A stretch of DNA of 64,000 nt from Patescibacteria group bacterium (GTDB lineage Bacteria; Patescibacteriota; Patescibacteriia; 2-12-FULL-60-25): the NCBI GenBank assembly GCA_028688515.1, contig JAQTXZ010000001.1:310001-374000 (forward strand). The letters are read 5' to 3'. How positions within the stretch are numbered: position 1 is the stretch's first letter; each line of letters opens with the position of its first letter. A program made the position numbers and the translations under genes. Under the pieces are notes generated by a model. That model searched no databases. It was not told the DNA's origin and saw nothing but the letters and a program-made list of their open reading frames with translations. Positions 1-7,149 of this stretch are shown one piece after another.

Positions 1-832
1 CAATTGCAACTCTCGGACGACGGGGTACGGATTGGACGTCCAGCATGAGATCGGTGAGCAGCGCAAGAGCTTCGTCGTCGTGTTGAACGAACGAAGATGA
101 CTCGGGATTCGGCGCTTGGGATTCGACGTGCGGTTCGGGGGGAGGATCCGGCGCGACAATCACAAGCGGTTCAGGCTCCGTGGTCTGTGCGGGTTCCAGC
201 GCGGCAATCGAAACCACGTCTTCCGTCGGCTCGTTGACTGCAGATTGTGGCTCCGCTTCTGCGGGGACGATGACAGGTTCTTGCGTCGGCGAAGGCTGGA
301 CGACCGGGCGGCGTTTTTTCCCCAGCCATCGCAGGTAGGACATGGTGTCGTGGCAGCGGTCGAGCTGATCCTTGCGCCAGGCCGCAATCTCTTCGTCTGA
401 TACATAGACAATGGCGGCGTACGTTATGACGGCACGCAGCACGTCCGATTTTTCATGCAGGAAAGATTGCATCAGTCGCAGTCTTGCCGGCAACCGTGTT
501 TCGTCACTCAACTCGAGGACGGCTCTTTGCCAGAATATCGCCTTGGTAAAAGCGGCATCGTATCCGGCCTCGAGCAACGCGTCTTGCATCCGAAAAAGCT
601 TGTCCAGATGCTTGACCCAGCGCGGGTTTACGTTGTTCAGTGTGAAGATTTCGTGAACGGTCCATCCTTGAGACTCGAAGATCTTCAGCGTGTCCAGTGC
701 GTTGGCCAAGAATGTTTTTGCGAAGAAACCGGCGACATCGCTGGCCTCAAAGCTCTCCTGTGATGTCGGTTCACCCATTTTTGCCACCAGATGGGCAAAA
801 ATTTTACTTGCGATAACGTTAACTTCGGTCAT
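1..832 (-). CDS. ORFan protein, 3' end cut by window edge
   Basis: An open frame runs on the minus strand from an ATG at 832 through position 1 without a stop, so at least 277 codons are present and the C-terminus is missing. The first ~150 residues look soluble and helical; the rest is rich in Pro, Glu, Ala and Val and probably disordered. I recognise no domain. A Shine-Dalgarno-like GAGGTG lies just before the start, and a small hairpin (ACCTC at 839-843 with GAGGT at 847-851) would sequester it. The strong SD contrasts with the leaderless starts of most housekeeping genes here and resembles that of the minus-strand gene ending at 57905. Function unknown; I am confident it is coding because the frame is long and has an SD. 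Confidence 0.75.
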   Translation of the reverse strand, partial: MTEVNVIASKIFAHLVAKMGEPTSQESFEASDVAGFFAKTFLANALDTLKIFESQGWTVHEIFTLNNVNPRWVKHLDKLFRMQDALLEAGYDAAFTKAIFWQRAVLELSDETRLPARLRLMQSFLHEKSDVLRAVITYAAIVYVSDEEIAAWRKDQLDRCHDTMSYLRWLGKKRRPVVQPSPTQEPVIVPAEAEPQSAVNEPTEDVVSIAALEPAQTTEPEPLVIVAPDPPPEPHVESQAPNPESSSFVQHDDEALALLTDLMLDVQSVPRRPRVAI

Positions 833-944
833 TACTGCACCTCTTTGAGGTTTGGTTATTGTTTCGAAGAACCGTGCTGAATGTCACCACGAAAAGGCCA
901 AAAGGTCAACTCTCGACCGGTGCGAGGATTTGTGGCAGACTACC

Positions 945-1035
945 AACTGATGACCCACAACTTACAACTGACAACTTACAACTGACAAGAGTTGCTTGGT
1001 TGCTCTTGTTAGTTGTAAGTTGTCAGTTTCCAGTC
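945..1035. repeat. Palindromic repeat of the ACAACTTACAACTGACAA type
   Basis: Direct copies of ACAACTTACAACTGACAA are followed by the reverse complement (GTTAGTTGTAAGTTGTCAG), giving a large hairpin directly before uvrC. A related copy lies at 41232-41296. It can be read as an N-terminal extension of the uvrC frame, but that extension looks like translated repeat rather than protein. Confidence 0.75.
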
Positions 1036-2316
1036 ATGATTCCCAAACCGGTCAAAATCAAAAACGGGCAGTTGCCCGATAAGCCCGGCGTTTACATCAT
1101 GAAGGATAAACCGGGAGAGATTTTGTATATCGGAAAAGCAACATCCCTCAAACGTCGAGTCGAATCATATTTTACGAAACCGCGCACGGATTTGATTCAG
1201 GAGATGGTCTCCAAAATTGCGTCGATAGATTACTTGGAGCAGCCGACGGCGATTGAAGCTTTGTTTTTGGAAGCGAGTTTAATCAAACTGCATCAGCCTT
1301 ATTACAACATAATGGAAAAAGACGACAAGAGTTTCAGTTATCTTGTCATCACAAACGAGGATTTTCCGCGCCCATATATTTTAAGAGCAACTGATTTTGA
1401 CGATTCGTCTGCGGGTTTATACAAAGCGGTTTACGGTCCGTTCAAATCAGCGAGAGCCGTACGTGCGTCGCTCGACATCATCCGCAAGGCCATCCCATGG
1501 TCGATTTGTTCGCCTGGCCAGAAGCGTTCTTGTTTTTATTATTCCATCAAGCAATGTCCCGGAGTTTGCATCGGTACGATTTCCAAACGCGAATACGCAA
1601 AAGTCATTCGCGACTTAATGGCATTTTTTAACGGCAAACGTACGGATATCGTCCGCCGCTACAAAAAAGAAATGCAAGTCGCGTCCAAAGCGCAAAAGTA
1701 TGAGCAGGCAAAAGAGTTGAGAGACCGTCTCTATGCTCTGGAACATGTGCATGATATTTCCGTGCTCGCGAAGGATGACGAACCCTCATCCCTAACCCCT
1801 TCCCGCCATCAAATGGAGGAAGGGGCTTCAGAAGACACGGGCTTATTCGGCCGCGTCGAAGGTTATGACATCTCGAATATTTCCGGGACTTCGGCAACAG
1901 GATCGATGGTCGTCTTCAAACATGGAACTCCGGTTAAAGGTCTATATCGCAAGTTCAAGATCAGGACAGTCATTGGGCCGGATGATTATGCGAGTTTGAG
2001 AGAAGTCTTGCGTAGAAGATTTCGCCATCGCGAGAACGGCTGGGAGTGGCCTGATTTGATTTTGATAGACGGGGGAGCCGGGCAAGTCAGCAGTGCAATG
2101 GACGTCATTTCCGATTTGGAAATCGCGCGCGTCATTCCGGTCATCGGCATAGCAAAAGGCCCGAATCGCGATCGCGACGAATTGATCGTACCGCCGGCAT
2201 TTATTGCGTTAAAAGAATCTCTCGAAAAACAAAAAGATATTCTTGTGCATGTCCGTGACGAGTCGCATCGCTTTGCGATTGCGTATCACAGAAAGTTGAG
2301 GGGGAAGCTGAAGTAA
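1036..2316 (+). CDS. uvrC: UvrC, excinuclease ABC subunit C (short form)
   Basis: Nuclease subunit of UvrABC nucleotide excision repair. An N-terminal GIY-YIG domain is visible (PGVYIMKD then LYIGKA, about residues 15-40), followed by a four-Cys segment (about residues 160-185) of the kind that can bind an Fe-S cluster in UvrC. A UVR motif (EQAKELRDRL) and the RNase H-like domain (YDISNISGT, SMVVF, LIDGGAGQ, RDESHRFAIAYHRK) follow. The frame is open upstream to 859, but that part is palindromic repeat, so I place the start at ATG 1036, just before the conserved LPDKPGVY. At 426 aa it is well below the usual ~600 aa: the C-terminal helix-hairpin-helix domain is absent, since the protein stops right after HRKLRGKLK. 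A dispersed repeat is inserted in frame between the UVR and RNase H-like parts. Confidence 0.93.
   Translation: MIPKPVKIKNGQLPDKPGVYIMKDKPGEILYIGKATSLKRRVESYFTKPRTDLIQEMVSKIASIDYLEQPTAIEALFLEASLIKLHQPYYNIMEKDDKSFSYLVITNEDFPRPYILRATDFDDSSAGLYKAVYGPFKSARAVRASLDIIRKAIPWSICSPGQKRSCFYYSIKQCPGVCIGTISKREYAKVIRDLMAFFNGKRTDIVRRYKKEMQVASKAQKYEQAKELRDRLYALEHVHDISVLAKDDEPSSLTPSRHQMEEGASEDTGLFGRVEGYDISNISGTSATGSMVVFKHGTPVKGLYRKFKIRTVIGPDDYASLREVLRRRFRHRENGWEWPDLILIDGGAGQVSSAMDVISDLEIARVIPVIGIAKGPNRDRDELIVPPAFIALKESLEKQKDILVHVRDESHRFAIAYHRKLRGKLK
1786..1832. repeat. Dispersed palindromic repeat inserted in frame in uvrC
   Basis: The segment starting CCCTCATCCCTAACCCC and ending GGAGGAAGGGGCTTC is a member of an otherwise intergenic family (compare 9895-9945 and 38146-38190). 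Here it is translated as about 15 residues (SSLTPSRHQMEEGAS) between conserved UvrC domains. Confidence 0.8.
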
Positions 2317-2322
2317 CTTTTG

Positions 2323-2331
2323 TGCTATAAT
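2323..2331 (+). promoter_or_regulatory. Extended -10 promoter, leaderless
   Basis: TGCTATAAT-type extended -10 with TATAAT at 2326-2331. The ATG of the next gene is at 2338, six bases later, so transcription should start at or next to the A of the start codon. The same layout recurs at 6763, 22380 and 45081. Confidence 0.7.
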
Positions 2332-2337
2332 GCTACC

Positions 2338-2598
2338 ATGAAAAGCAGATCCAGTTCTTTATTTGCGGGTTTTGACACAATGATCGGATGGTTTGGGATG
2401 GGGGCGATTTTGCTTGCCTATACGCTGCTGACTTTTGGAGTTTTAAAATCAAACGATTTGACTTACATGATTCTTAATTTGACTGGCAGTATCGGCATCC
2501 TAATAATTTCATTTGCAAAAAAAGCATATCAGCCGGCAGTCCTTAATATCATCTGGTCAGTCGTCGCGCTGATTGCTCTCGTGCGTCTGTTTGTCTGA
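2338..2598 (+). CDS. Small membrane protein, CBU_0592-like family
   Basis: An 86-residue protein with three predicted membrane helices (about residues 14-34, 41-58 and 65-85) and a pattern typical of the CBU_0592-like family (GAILLAYTLLTFG, then MILNLTGSIGILI). The function of that family is not established. I start at ATG 2338, six bases after a TATAAT box, rather than at the upstream in-frame ATG 2320, which lies before the promoter. It ends two bases before the NRAMP-like gene and probably shares its transcript. Confidence 0.7.
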   Translation: MKSRSSSLFAGFDTMIGWFGMGAILLAYTLLTFGVLKSNDLTYMILNLTGSIGILIISFAKKAYQPAVLNIIWSVVALIALVRLFV

Positions 2599-2600
2599 CT

Positions 2601-3854
2601 ATGCCCAAGCTCTTTAAAAAGTTTTTCAAAAAACTCGGCCCGGGTTTTATCACCGGTGCATCGGATGACGATCCTTCGGGCATCGCGACTTACACTCAAG
2701 TCGGCGCACGTTTTGGTTTTGGACAACTCTGGGTCACGCTTTGGAGCTATCCGCTCATGGCCGGCATTCAAGAGATGGTCGGGCGCATAGGCTTGGTTAC
2801 CGGCAGGGGATTGACTGCGACGATTCGCAATCATCTGCCGAAATGGGTGTTGTATGTCTTTGTTTCGCTGATCGTCATCGCCAACACGATTAATATCGGC
2901 GCGGATTTGGGCGCGATGGCCGATGCTGCAAAATTGCTTCTTCCGAATGTCCCTTTTGCTTTTTATGCTGTCAGTTTTACGATTTTGATATTGGTTTTGG
3001 AGATTTTTTTGTCGTACAGATCTTATGCAAAAGTTTTAAAGTGGTTTACGCTGGCGCTTTTCAGTTATCTGATTACGATGATTATCGTTACGTCCGATTG
3101 GCAATCTTTGCTTGCGGGCGCGATTATCCCGCACATCCGGCTGGATCGTGATTTCTTTTTGATGCTCACCGCTGTTCTTGGCACGACTATTTCACCATAT
3201 CTTTTCATCTGGCAATCTAACGAAGAAGTTGAGGAAGAAATCGCTGACGGAAAGACGACGATCGGACAGAGAGTCGGAGCGAGCAAGCGGGAGATAAAAG
3301 ACATGCGCCAAGACACGTTTATCGGGATGGGTTTTTCGCAGCTCATAATGTTCTGCATTATCGCGACGGCTGCCAATACTTTTTTTAAGCACGGACTTTT
3401 GGATATTCAAAGTTCTGCGCAAGCGGCTCAAGCTCTTACGCCTTTGGCCGGAAGATTCGCTTCCCTGATATTTTCCATCGGCATAATAGGCACGGGTTTG
3501 CTTGCAGTTCCCGTCCTTTCCGCCTCGGCTTCTTATGCGCTGTCCGAAGCATTCGGCTGGAAAGACGGTTTGTATAAAAAATTCAAGCAAGCCCACGGTT
3601 TTTACGGCGTCATCACGATTTCGACGCTCATCGGGCTTTTAATCAACTTTGTCGGCATCAATCCCATCAAGGCCCTGATCTGGGCAGCCGTCTTAAACGG
3701 CTTGGTAACTCCGCCGATCGTATTTATAATCATGCGCATCGCCAACGACAAAAAAGTCATGGGCAAGTGGATTAATGGAAAACTTTCAAATACATTGGGC
3801 ATTATCACGTTGATTGTGACGATCACGAGTGCGGTGTTGTTTTTTGTACTGTAA
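2601..3854 (+). CDS. NRAMP-family divalent metal transporter-like protein
   Basis: A 417-residue integral membrane protein with about 11 helices. The unwound part of helix 1 carries DPSGIATY in place of the canonical DPGN motif. Helix 6 reads ISPYLFIWQSNEEVEEE, where metal-selective NRAMPs have MPH. The metal-ligating Met of Mn/Fe transporters is therefore absent, as in the large divergent branch of bacterial NRAMP-like proteins whose substrate is uncertain (Mg2+ or other). It would sit in the cytoplasmic membrane and import divalent cations with protons if it behaves like the family. It follows the CBU_0592-like gene by two bases. A hairpin terminator follows at 3912. Confidence 0.85.
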   Translation: MPKLFKKFFKKLGPGFITGASDDDPSGIATYTQVGARFGFGQLWVTLWSYPLMAGIQEMVGRIGLVTGRGLTATIRNHLPKWVLYVFVSLIVIANTINIGADLGAMADAAKLLLPNVPFAFYAVSFTILILVLEIFLSYRSYAKVLKWFTLALFSYLITMIIVTSDWQSLLAGAIIPHIRLDRDFFLMLTAVLGTTISPYLFIWQSNEEVEEEIADGKTTIGQRVGASKREIKDMRQDTFIGMGFSQLIMFCIIATAANTFFKHGLLDIQSSAQAAQALTPLAGRFASLIFSIGIIGTGLLAVPVLSASASYALSEAFGWKDGLYKKFKQAHGFYGVITISTLIGLLINFVGINPIKALIWAAVLNGLVTPPIVFIIMRIANDKKVMGKWINGKLSNTLGIITLIVTITSAVLFFVL

Positions 3855-3911
3855 AAGGGAGTCAGTGGGATTTCTTCATATCCACATTGGAACAAAAAAA
3901 GAACAGTATTT

Positions 3912-3934
3912 CAGCTAATGTTAGCTGTTATTTT
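3912..3934 (+). terminator. Intrinsic terminator after the NRAMP-like gene
   Basis: CAGCTAA-TG-TTAGCTG stem followed by TTATTTTG, placed 57 bases after the stop and just before the mraZ promoter. Confidence 0.65.
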
Positions 3935-3949
3935 GTATTCGGCTGACCA

Positions 3950-4002
3950 TTGACCGAAGTGTCCAAGTGGCATAAAATGGCTACCAGTGGGAAGGAGTGG
4001 GG
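3950..4002 (+). promoter_or_regulatory. mraZ promoter with MraZ-type operator repeats
   Basis: TTGACC (3950-3955), a 17-base spacer and TAAAAT (3973-3978) form a sigma70-type promoter. Overlapping and following the -10 are TGGCT, TGGGA and TGGGG at 3978, 3988 and 3998, each separated by five bases. This matches the TGGGN-N5 repeats bound by MraZ in other bacteria and implies autorepression of the mraZ-rsmH operon. Confidence 0.75.
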
Positions 4003-4056
4003 ACATAAGGTTGCCGCATCTTGGATGCGGATAGCTGTACCCCGTTATTTTTTTCT

Positions 4057-4488
4057 ATGTTTATCGGAGAGTTTCATTTTACGCTTGATGATAAAGGGAG
4101 GCTTTCCGTTCCTATCGGCTATCGCACCGCGCTAAACGACGGAGCTGTGGTTACGCGCGGGCTTGATCATACATTGTTTCTTTATCCAAAGGAGCAGTGG
4201 AAGACCTTGGCAGCCAAAATAGCTGCCTTGCCGCTGGGAACAGCGGATACCCGCGCTTTTGCCCGTCTCATGCTCGCAGGAGCAATGGAAGTGGCGATCG
4301 ATAAATCCGGACGCATTTGCATCCCGGAGTACTTGCGTATTTACGCGGGACTCAAAAAGCAAATCGTCATCTCGGGTTTGTACGATCGCCTCGAAATCTG
4401 GAATGAGAGTTCCTGGCAAGAGTATGTTGTCAAAACAGAAGCGGACGGCGATCAAATAGCTGAGCGGCTTGGACCAATCGGTCTATGA
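4057..4488 (+). CDS. mraZ: MraZ, transcriptional regulator of the division/wall cluster
   Basis: A 143-residue protein with the two AbrB-like half-repeats of MraZ: DDKGRLSVP near the N-terminus and DKSGRICIP in the second half. MraZ forms a ring-shaped oligomer that binds spaced TGGGN repeats and represses its own operon. I start at ATG 4057 because MFIGEFHFTLDDKGR is the family N-terminus; the frame extends upstream without similarity. The stop overlaps the rsmH start by four bases, so the two are translationally coupled. Likely operator repeats lie at 3978-4002. Confidence 0.95.
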   Translation: MFIGEFHFTLDDKGRLSVPIGYRTALNDGAVVTRGLDHTLFLYPKEQWKTLAAKIAALPLGTADTRAFARLMLAGAMEVAIDKSGRICIPEYLRIYAGLKKQIVISGLYDRLEIWNESSWQEYVVKTEADGDQIAERLGPIGL

Positions 4489-5420
4489 ACCAAGAGAAAC
4501 CAACTCAACACCGAGCCGTAATGGTTTCGGAAGTTATAGAGGCGTTAAAACCACGATCCGGCGGTCGCTATTTAGATGCGACCTTGGGCGGTGCGACGCA
4601 CTCTCAAGAGTTGCTCAAACTTTCGGCTCCGGACGGTCGAGTTCTCTCGTTGGATGTTGATCTGACGGCTCTGGGAAGAGCTCGCGAGATGCAACCTGCC
4701 TACGGCGATCGCTGGAAGATCGTTGAGTCCAACTTCAGACATCTGAAGCAAGCGGCACAAGAATCCGGCTGGATGCCATTCGACGGTATCTTGTTCGATC
4801 TCGGACTCTCATCCGACGAGCTTGCGGATCCGTCAAAAGGACTTTCGTTTCAAATCGATGGTCCTCTCGACATGAGGCTTGGTCCAAAGGCCAATGATGA
4901 CGGCCTTACGGCTTACGACATCGTCAATCGATGGACTGAACGTGAGTTGATCGATCTGATTCGCACATACGGCGAAGACAGATTTGCGCCAAAAATTGCG
5001 CAGGCCATAGTCATGCGCCGACGCGAAAAGAAATTTGAGACAACGCTTGATTTGGCGGAATGCATCAAAGATGCGGTGCCGCTCAAGCATCTCAAAATCC
5101 ATCCGGCAACCAAAACTTTTCAAGCTTTGCGCATGGCTGTAAATGACGAACTTGCGACATTGCGACTGGCTTTGGAAACGGCTGACGAGATTCTGGCCGA
5201 CGGCGGAACAATCGTGGTCATCTCGTTCCATTCGCTCGAAGACAGAATCGTTAAACAGACATTCAAAAAGTTGGTTGGTTATGAAATAACAAAAAAACCC
5301 ATCTGCCCAACAGAGGCGGAGGTTAAAAATAATTCTCGCGCTCGCAGTGCAAAAATGCGTGCGGCGCGCAAAAACACAACAAAAAATAATTTATGTCACG
5401 AACCTACGCCCTTGCTATGA
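4485..5420 (+). CDS. rsmH: RsmH (MraW), 16S rRNA m4C1402 methyltransferase
   Basis: A 311-residue SAM-dependent methyltransferase that N4-methylates 16S rRNA C1402 in the ribosomal P site. Visible motifs are the SAM-binding YLDATLGGATHS (about residues 27-38), DGILFDLGLSS and the C-terminal SFHSLEDRIVKQTFK. The length is normal for the family. It overlaps mraZ by four bases and the ftsL-like gene by 28, the usual dcw cluster order. The cluster stops after the ftsL-like gene: ftsI, mraY and murDEFG are not here, and murC/murB are about 28 kb away. Confidence 0.96.
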   Translation: MNQEKPTQHRAVMVSEVIEALKPRSGGRYLDATLGGATHSQELLKLSAPDGRVLSLDVDLTALGRAREMQPAYGDRWKIVESNFRHLKQAAQESGWMPFDGILFDLGLSSDELADPSKGLSFQIDGPLDMRLGPKANDDGLTAYDIVNRWTERELIDLIRTYGEDRFAPKIAQAIVMRRREKKFETTLDLAECIKDAVPLKHLKIHPATKTFQALRMAVNDELATLRLALETADEILADGGTIVVISFHSLEDRIVKQTFKKLVGYEITKKPICPTEAEVKNNSRARSAKMRAARKNTTKNNLCHEPTPLL

Positions 5421-5755
5421 CAAGGCCCAGCCAAAAATTCGGTTTCAAGCAACCGATCGCAAGACAGATCCCGCGCGGAGCCATGGGTTGGGGTTTGCTT
5501 ATTTGCGCTGTCTGGCTTTTTTTGGCCGGTGCTTATGTCGTTCAGATTACGGCAGCGGCGCCTCGCGGAGACAGGCTTCAGAATTTACAAAACAACGTGG
5601 ATCAGCTGCAAAGAGATGTGATGGCATTGGAAGATACGACAGCCAAAGCATCGTCTTTATATGCTCTCGCTGAACGAGCGCAAGGACTTGGATTAGTTTC
5701 GGTGAACAACCCGGAATACGTCAACCCGGCCGCTCATGCTTTCGTTCGGCGCTAA
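5393..5755 (+). CDS. FtsL/DivIC-like septum protein
   Basis: A 120-residue single-pass membrane protein: a short basic N-terminus, one hydrophobic helix (about residues 30-52) and a coiled-coil stretch (LQNNVDQLQRDVMALEDT). The architecture and the position directly after rsmH are those of FtsL, a small divisome scaffold. Sequence conservation in this family is too low to name it from sequence alone. It overlaps rsmH by 28 bases. A strong terminator follows at 5775, closing the three-gene operon. Confidence 0.65.
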   Translation: MSRTYALAMTRPSQKFGFKQPIARQIPRGAMGWGLLICAVWLFLAGAYVVQITAAAPRGDRLQNLQNNVDQLQRDVMALEDTTAKASSLYALAERAQGLGLVSVNNPEYVNPAAHAFVRR

Positions 5756-5774
5756 TGGCATAGAGCCAAGCCAC

Positions 5775-5812
5775 AAATTCCTCCAGCGCGCGTTTCTGGA
5801 GGAATTTTTTTA
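5775..5812 (+). terminator. Intrinsic terminator of the mraZ operon
   Basis: AAATTCCTCCAG and CTGGAGGAATTT form a 12-bp stem around a nine-base loop, followed by a T run. Confidence 0.85.
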
Positions 5813-5950
5813 TTGCGAGGGAAGTCGGAGCGACGCGGCAATCCCGTTTTTTTGTCATTCTTGCGAAGGCGGGAATCCAATAAGGTAAAATTATTCCTAT
5901 TGGATTCCCGGGTCTGCGTCGGACTACGCCCGAGGATGACAAAGAGGGGG
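5813..5950. repeat. Dispersed repeats of the TTGCGAGG / TTCTTGCGAAGGCGGGAATCC type
   Basis: A widespread intergenic repeat type: GTCATTCTTGCGAAGGCGGG, then GGAATCCAATA, which pairs with TATTGGATTCC further on, then an end in GGATGACA. Other members lie at 10205-10297, 18620-18745, 22185-22360, 23560-23640 and 24095-24185. No gene is visible in 5756-6062. Confidence 0.75.
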
Positions 5951-6017
5951 GGGATGGTCTATTGGTTGACAATTTTACCAAAACCTGCCACATTCCTCTC
6001 ATTCTGTCGTGTCAAAC

Positions 6018-6057
6018 GCCCCGTAAAGGACACTTACGTCCCACGGGGCAAAGGAGG
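6018..6057 (+). promoter_or_regulatory. 5' leader hairpin plus strong Shine-Dalgarno
   Basis: GCCCCGT and ACGGGGC form a stem in the leader of the pentapeptide-repeat gene. It is followed at once by AAGGAGG (6051-6057), five bases from the ATG. The stem abutting the SD could control ribosome access or mRNA stability. Confidence 0.55.
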
Positions 6058-6062
6058 ATTTC

Positions 6063-6668
6063 ATGAGCAAGGCAGCAACGTCAGATGTTCCTTCGATTTC
6101 CAAAACCCGGTTGATCAGGATGCTTCTCGGCGGACCAAAGGGGATCGTCAAGTTCAACGCGCTGCGTGAGCAGTATCCTAAGTGGAGCCCGGATCTACGA
6201 GAGGCTGACTTCGTTCAAGCTGATCTCTCAGGAGTTAATCTGTCTAGCGCTGATCTGCAGCGAGCCAATCTCTCGGATGCTAATCTCTCGGATGCTAATC
6301 TAGCCGGCGCTGACTTTTCAGACGCTAATCTCTACAAGGCAAAATTATCCGATGCCTGTCTCGCGGGCGCTGTGTTCATCAACGCTGAACTTTCCAGTGC
6401 CGAGTTGTCGGGTGCGGACATGTCGGGCGCCAACATGTTCGAAGCTCGTTTCGTTGGAGCTGTCCTCGTCCATGTTAATTTGTCAGGTGCCAACCTCGCT
6501 TGGGCGGTATTCGCCAATGCCAATCTCCATTGCGCCAATCTCCAGGGGGCTCAAACTCAAGCCGTTAACTGGTGGTGCGCGGACATTTATGGGGCCAAGG
6601 GTCTGCGTCGCACGACCGTGGAGTTGGTATTGGCCACCTTCCGCGATTCGGTGGAGTTTGCGGACTGA
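6063..6668 (+). CDS. Pentapeptide-repeat protein
   Basis: A 201-residue protein whose middle (about residues 45-180) is a run of A(D/N)LXX pentapeptides (ADLSG, ANLSD, ADFSD, ANLYK), which fold as a right-handed quadrilateral beta-helix. Members range from DNA-gyrase-protecting DNA mimics to structural proteins; nothing here decides the role. There is no signal peptide or membrane helix, so it is probably cytoplasmic. Unlike most genes in the window it has a strong SD (AAGGAGG, spacing 5) preceded by a hairpin, and its own terminator near 6728, so it is an independent and probably well-translated unit. Confidence 0.88.
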   Translation: MSKAATSDVPSISKTRLIRMLLGGPKGIVKFNALREQYPKWSPDLREADFVQADLSGVNLSSADLQRANLSDANLSDANLAGADFSDANLYKAKLSDACLAGAVFINAELSSAELSGADMSGANMFEARFVGAVLVHVNLSGANLAWAVFANANLHCANLQGAQTQAVNWWCADIYGAKGLRRTTVELVLATFRDSVEFAD

Positions 6669-6727
6669 ACGAGGAACATCGTCCTACGTCGCACGTCCCA
6701 AGCGTCCCACGTCGTAAGGCGTCTTGC

Positions 6728-6760
6728 CGCGTGCTGAACAAGTGCGCGGTATTTTTTTAT
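6728..6760 (+). terminator. Intrinsic terminator of the pentapeptide-repeat gene
   Basis: CCGCGTGC and GTGCGCGG pair around a TGAACAA loop, followed by ATTTTTTT. It abuts the promoter of the next gene. Confidence 0.7.
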
Positions 6761-6768
6761 GCTATAAT
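6760..6768 (+). promoter_or_regulatory. Extended -10 promoter, leaderless
   Basis: TGCTATAAT-type element with TATAAT at 6763-6768 and ATG at 6775, the same six-base gap as at 2326. Confidence 0.7.
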
Positions 6769-6774
6769 GCACGC

Positions 6775-7149
6775 ATGCTTCAGAGCACAACTTCGCTTAC
6801 AAAATTGTTGTTTGTCGATTTGATCGGCAGCGTGGCTTGGTTTCCGATTTGGTGGTACACAAAAGGACTGAAAAAGATGATTCAGTGGTGTATCGAAGGT
6901 TTGAATTATCGCGTCAAGCAATACGCTTTTGCGATTTGGTTAAAAAATTTCTTTGTGCCCATGTACGGGCAATATGACTGGCAGGGGAGATTGGTCAGCA
7001 TTTTCATGCGCGCCGTGGTAATAATCGGGAGAGTGATCGCGCTTGTCGTTGAGGCGATCGTTTACGTTGTGCTTGTTATGCTTTGGGCGTTGGTGCCGCC
7101 TTTTGCGTTTATTCTTGCGCTACAAAATATCTTTTTGGGCAGAGTATGA
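6775..7149 (+). CDS. Hypothetical membrane protein upstream of Clp-like ATPase
   Basis: A 124-residue protein with a hydrophobic segment near the N-terminus and a long hydrophobic C-terminal half (about residues 70-120), giving two to three membrane helices. No family is recognised. I start at ATG 6775, six bases after a TATAAT box, rather than at the in-frame codon 6724, which lies before the promoter. Its stop overlaps the start of the membrane-anchored Clp-like ATPase (ATGA), so the two are coupled and probably act together. Confidence 0.7.
   Translation: MLQSTTSLTKLLFVDLIGSVAWFPIWWYTKGLKKMIQWCIEGLNYRVKQYAFAIWLKNFFVPMYGQYDWQGRLVSIFMRAVVIIGRVIALVVEAIVYVVLVMLWALVPPFAFILALQNIFLGRV

Noticed and set aside
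859-1035. N-terminal extension of UvrC
   Set aside because: It translates a palindromic repeat (ACAACTTACAACTGACAA type) and precedes the family's conserved N-terminus.
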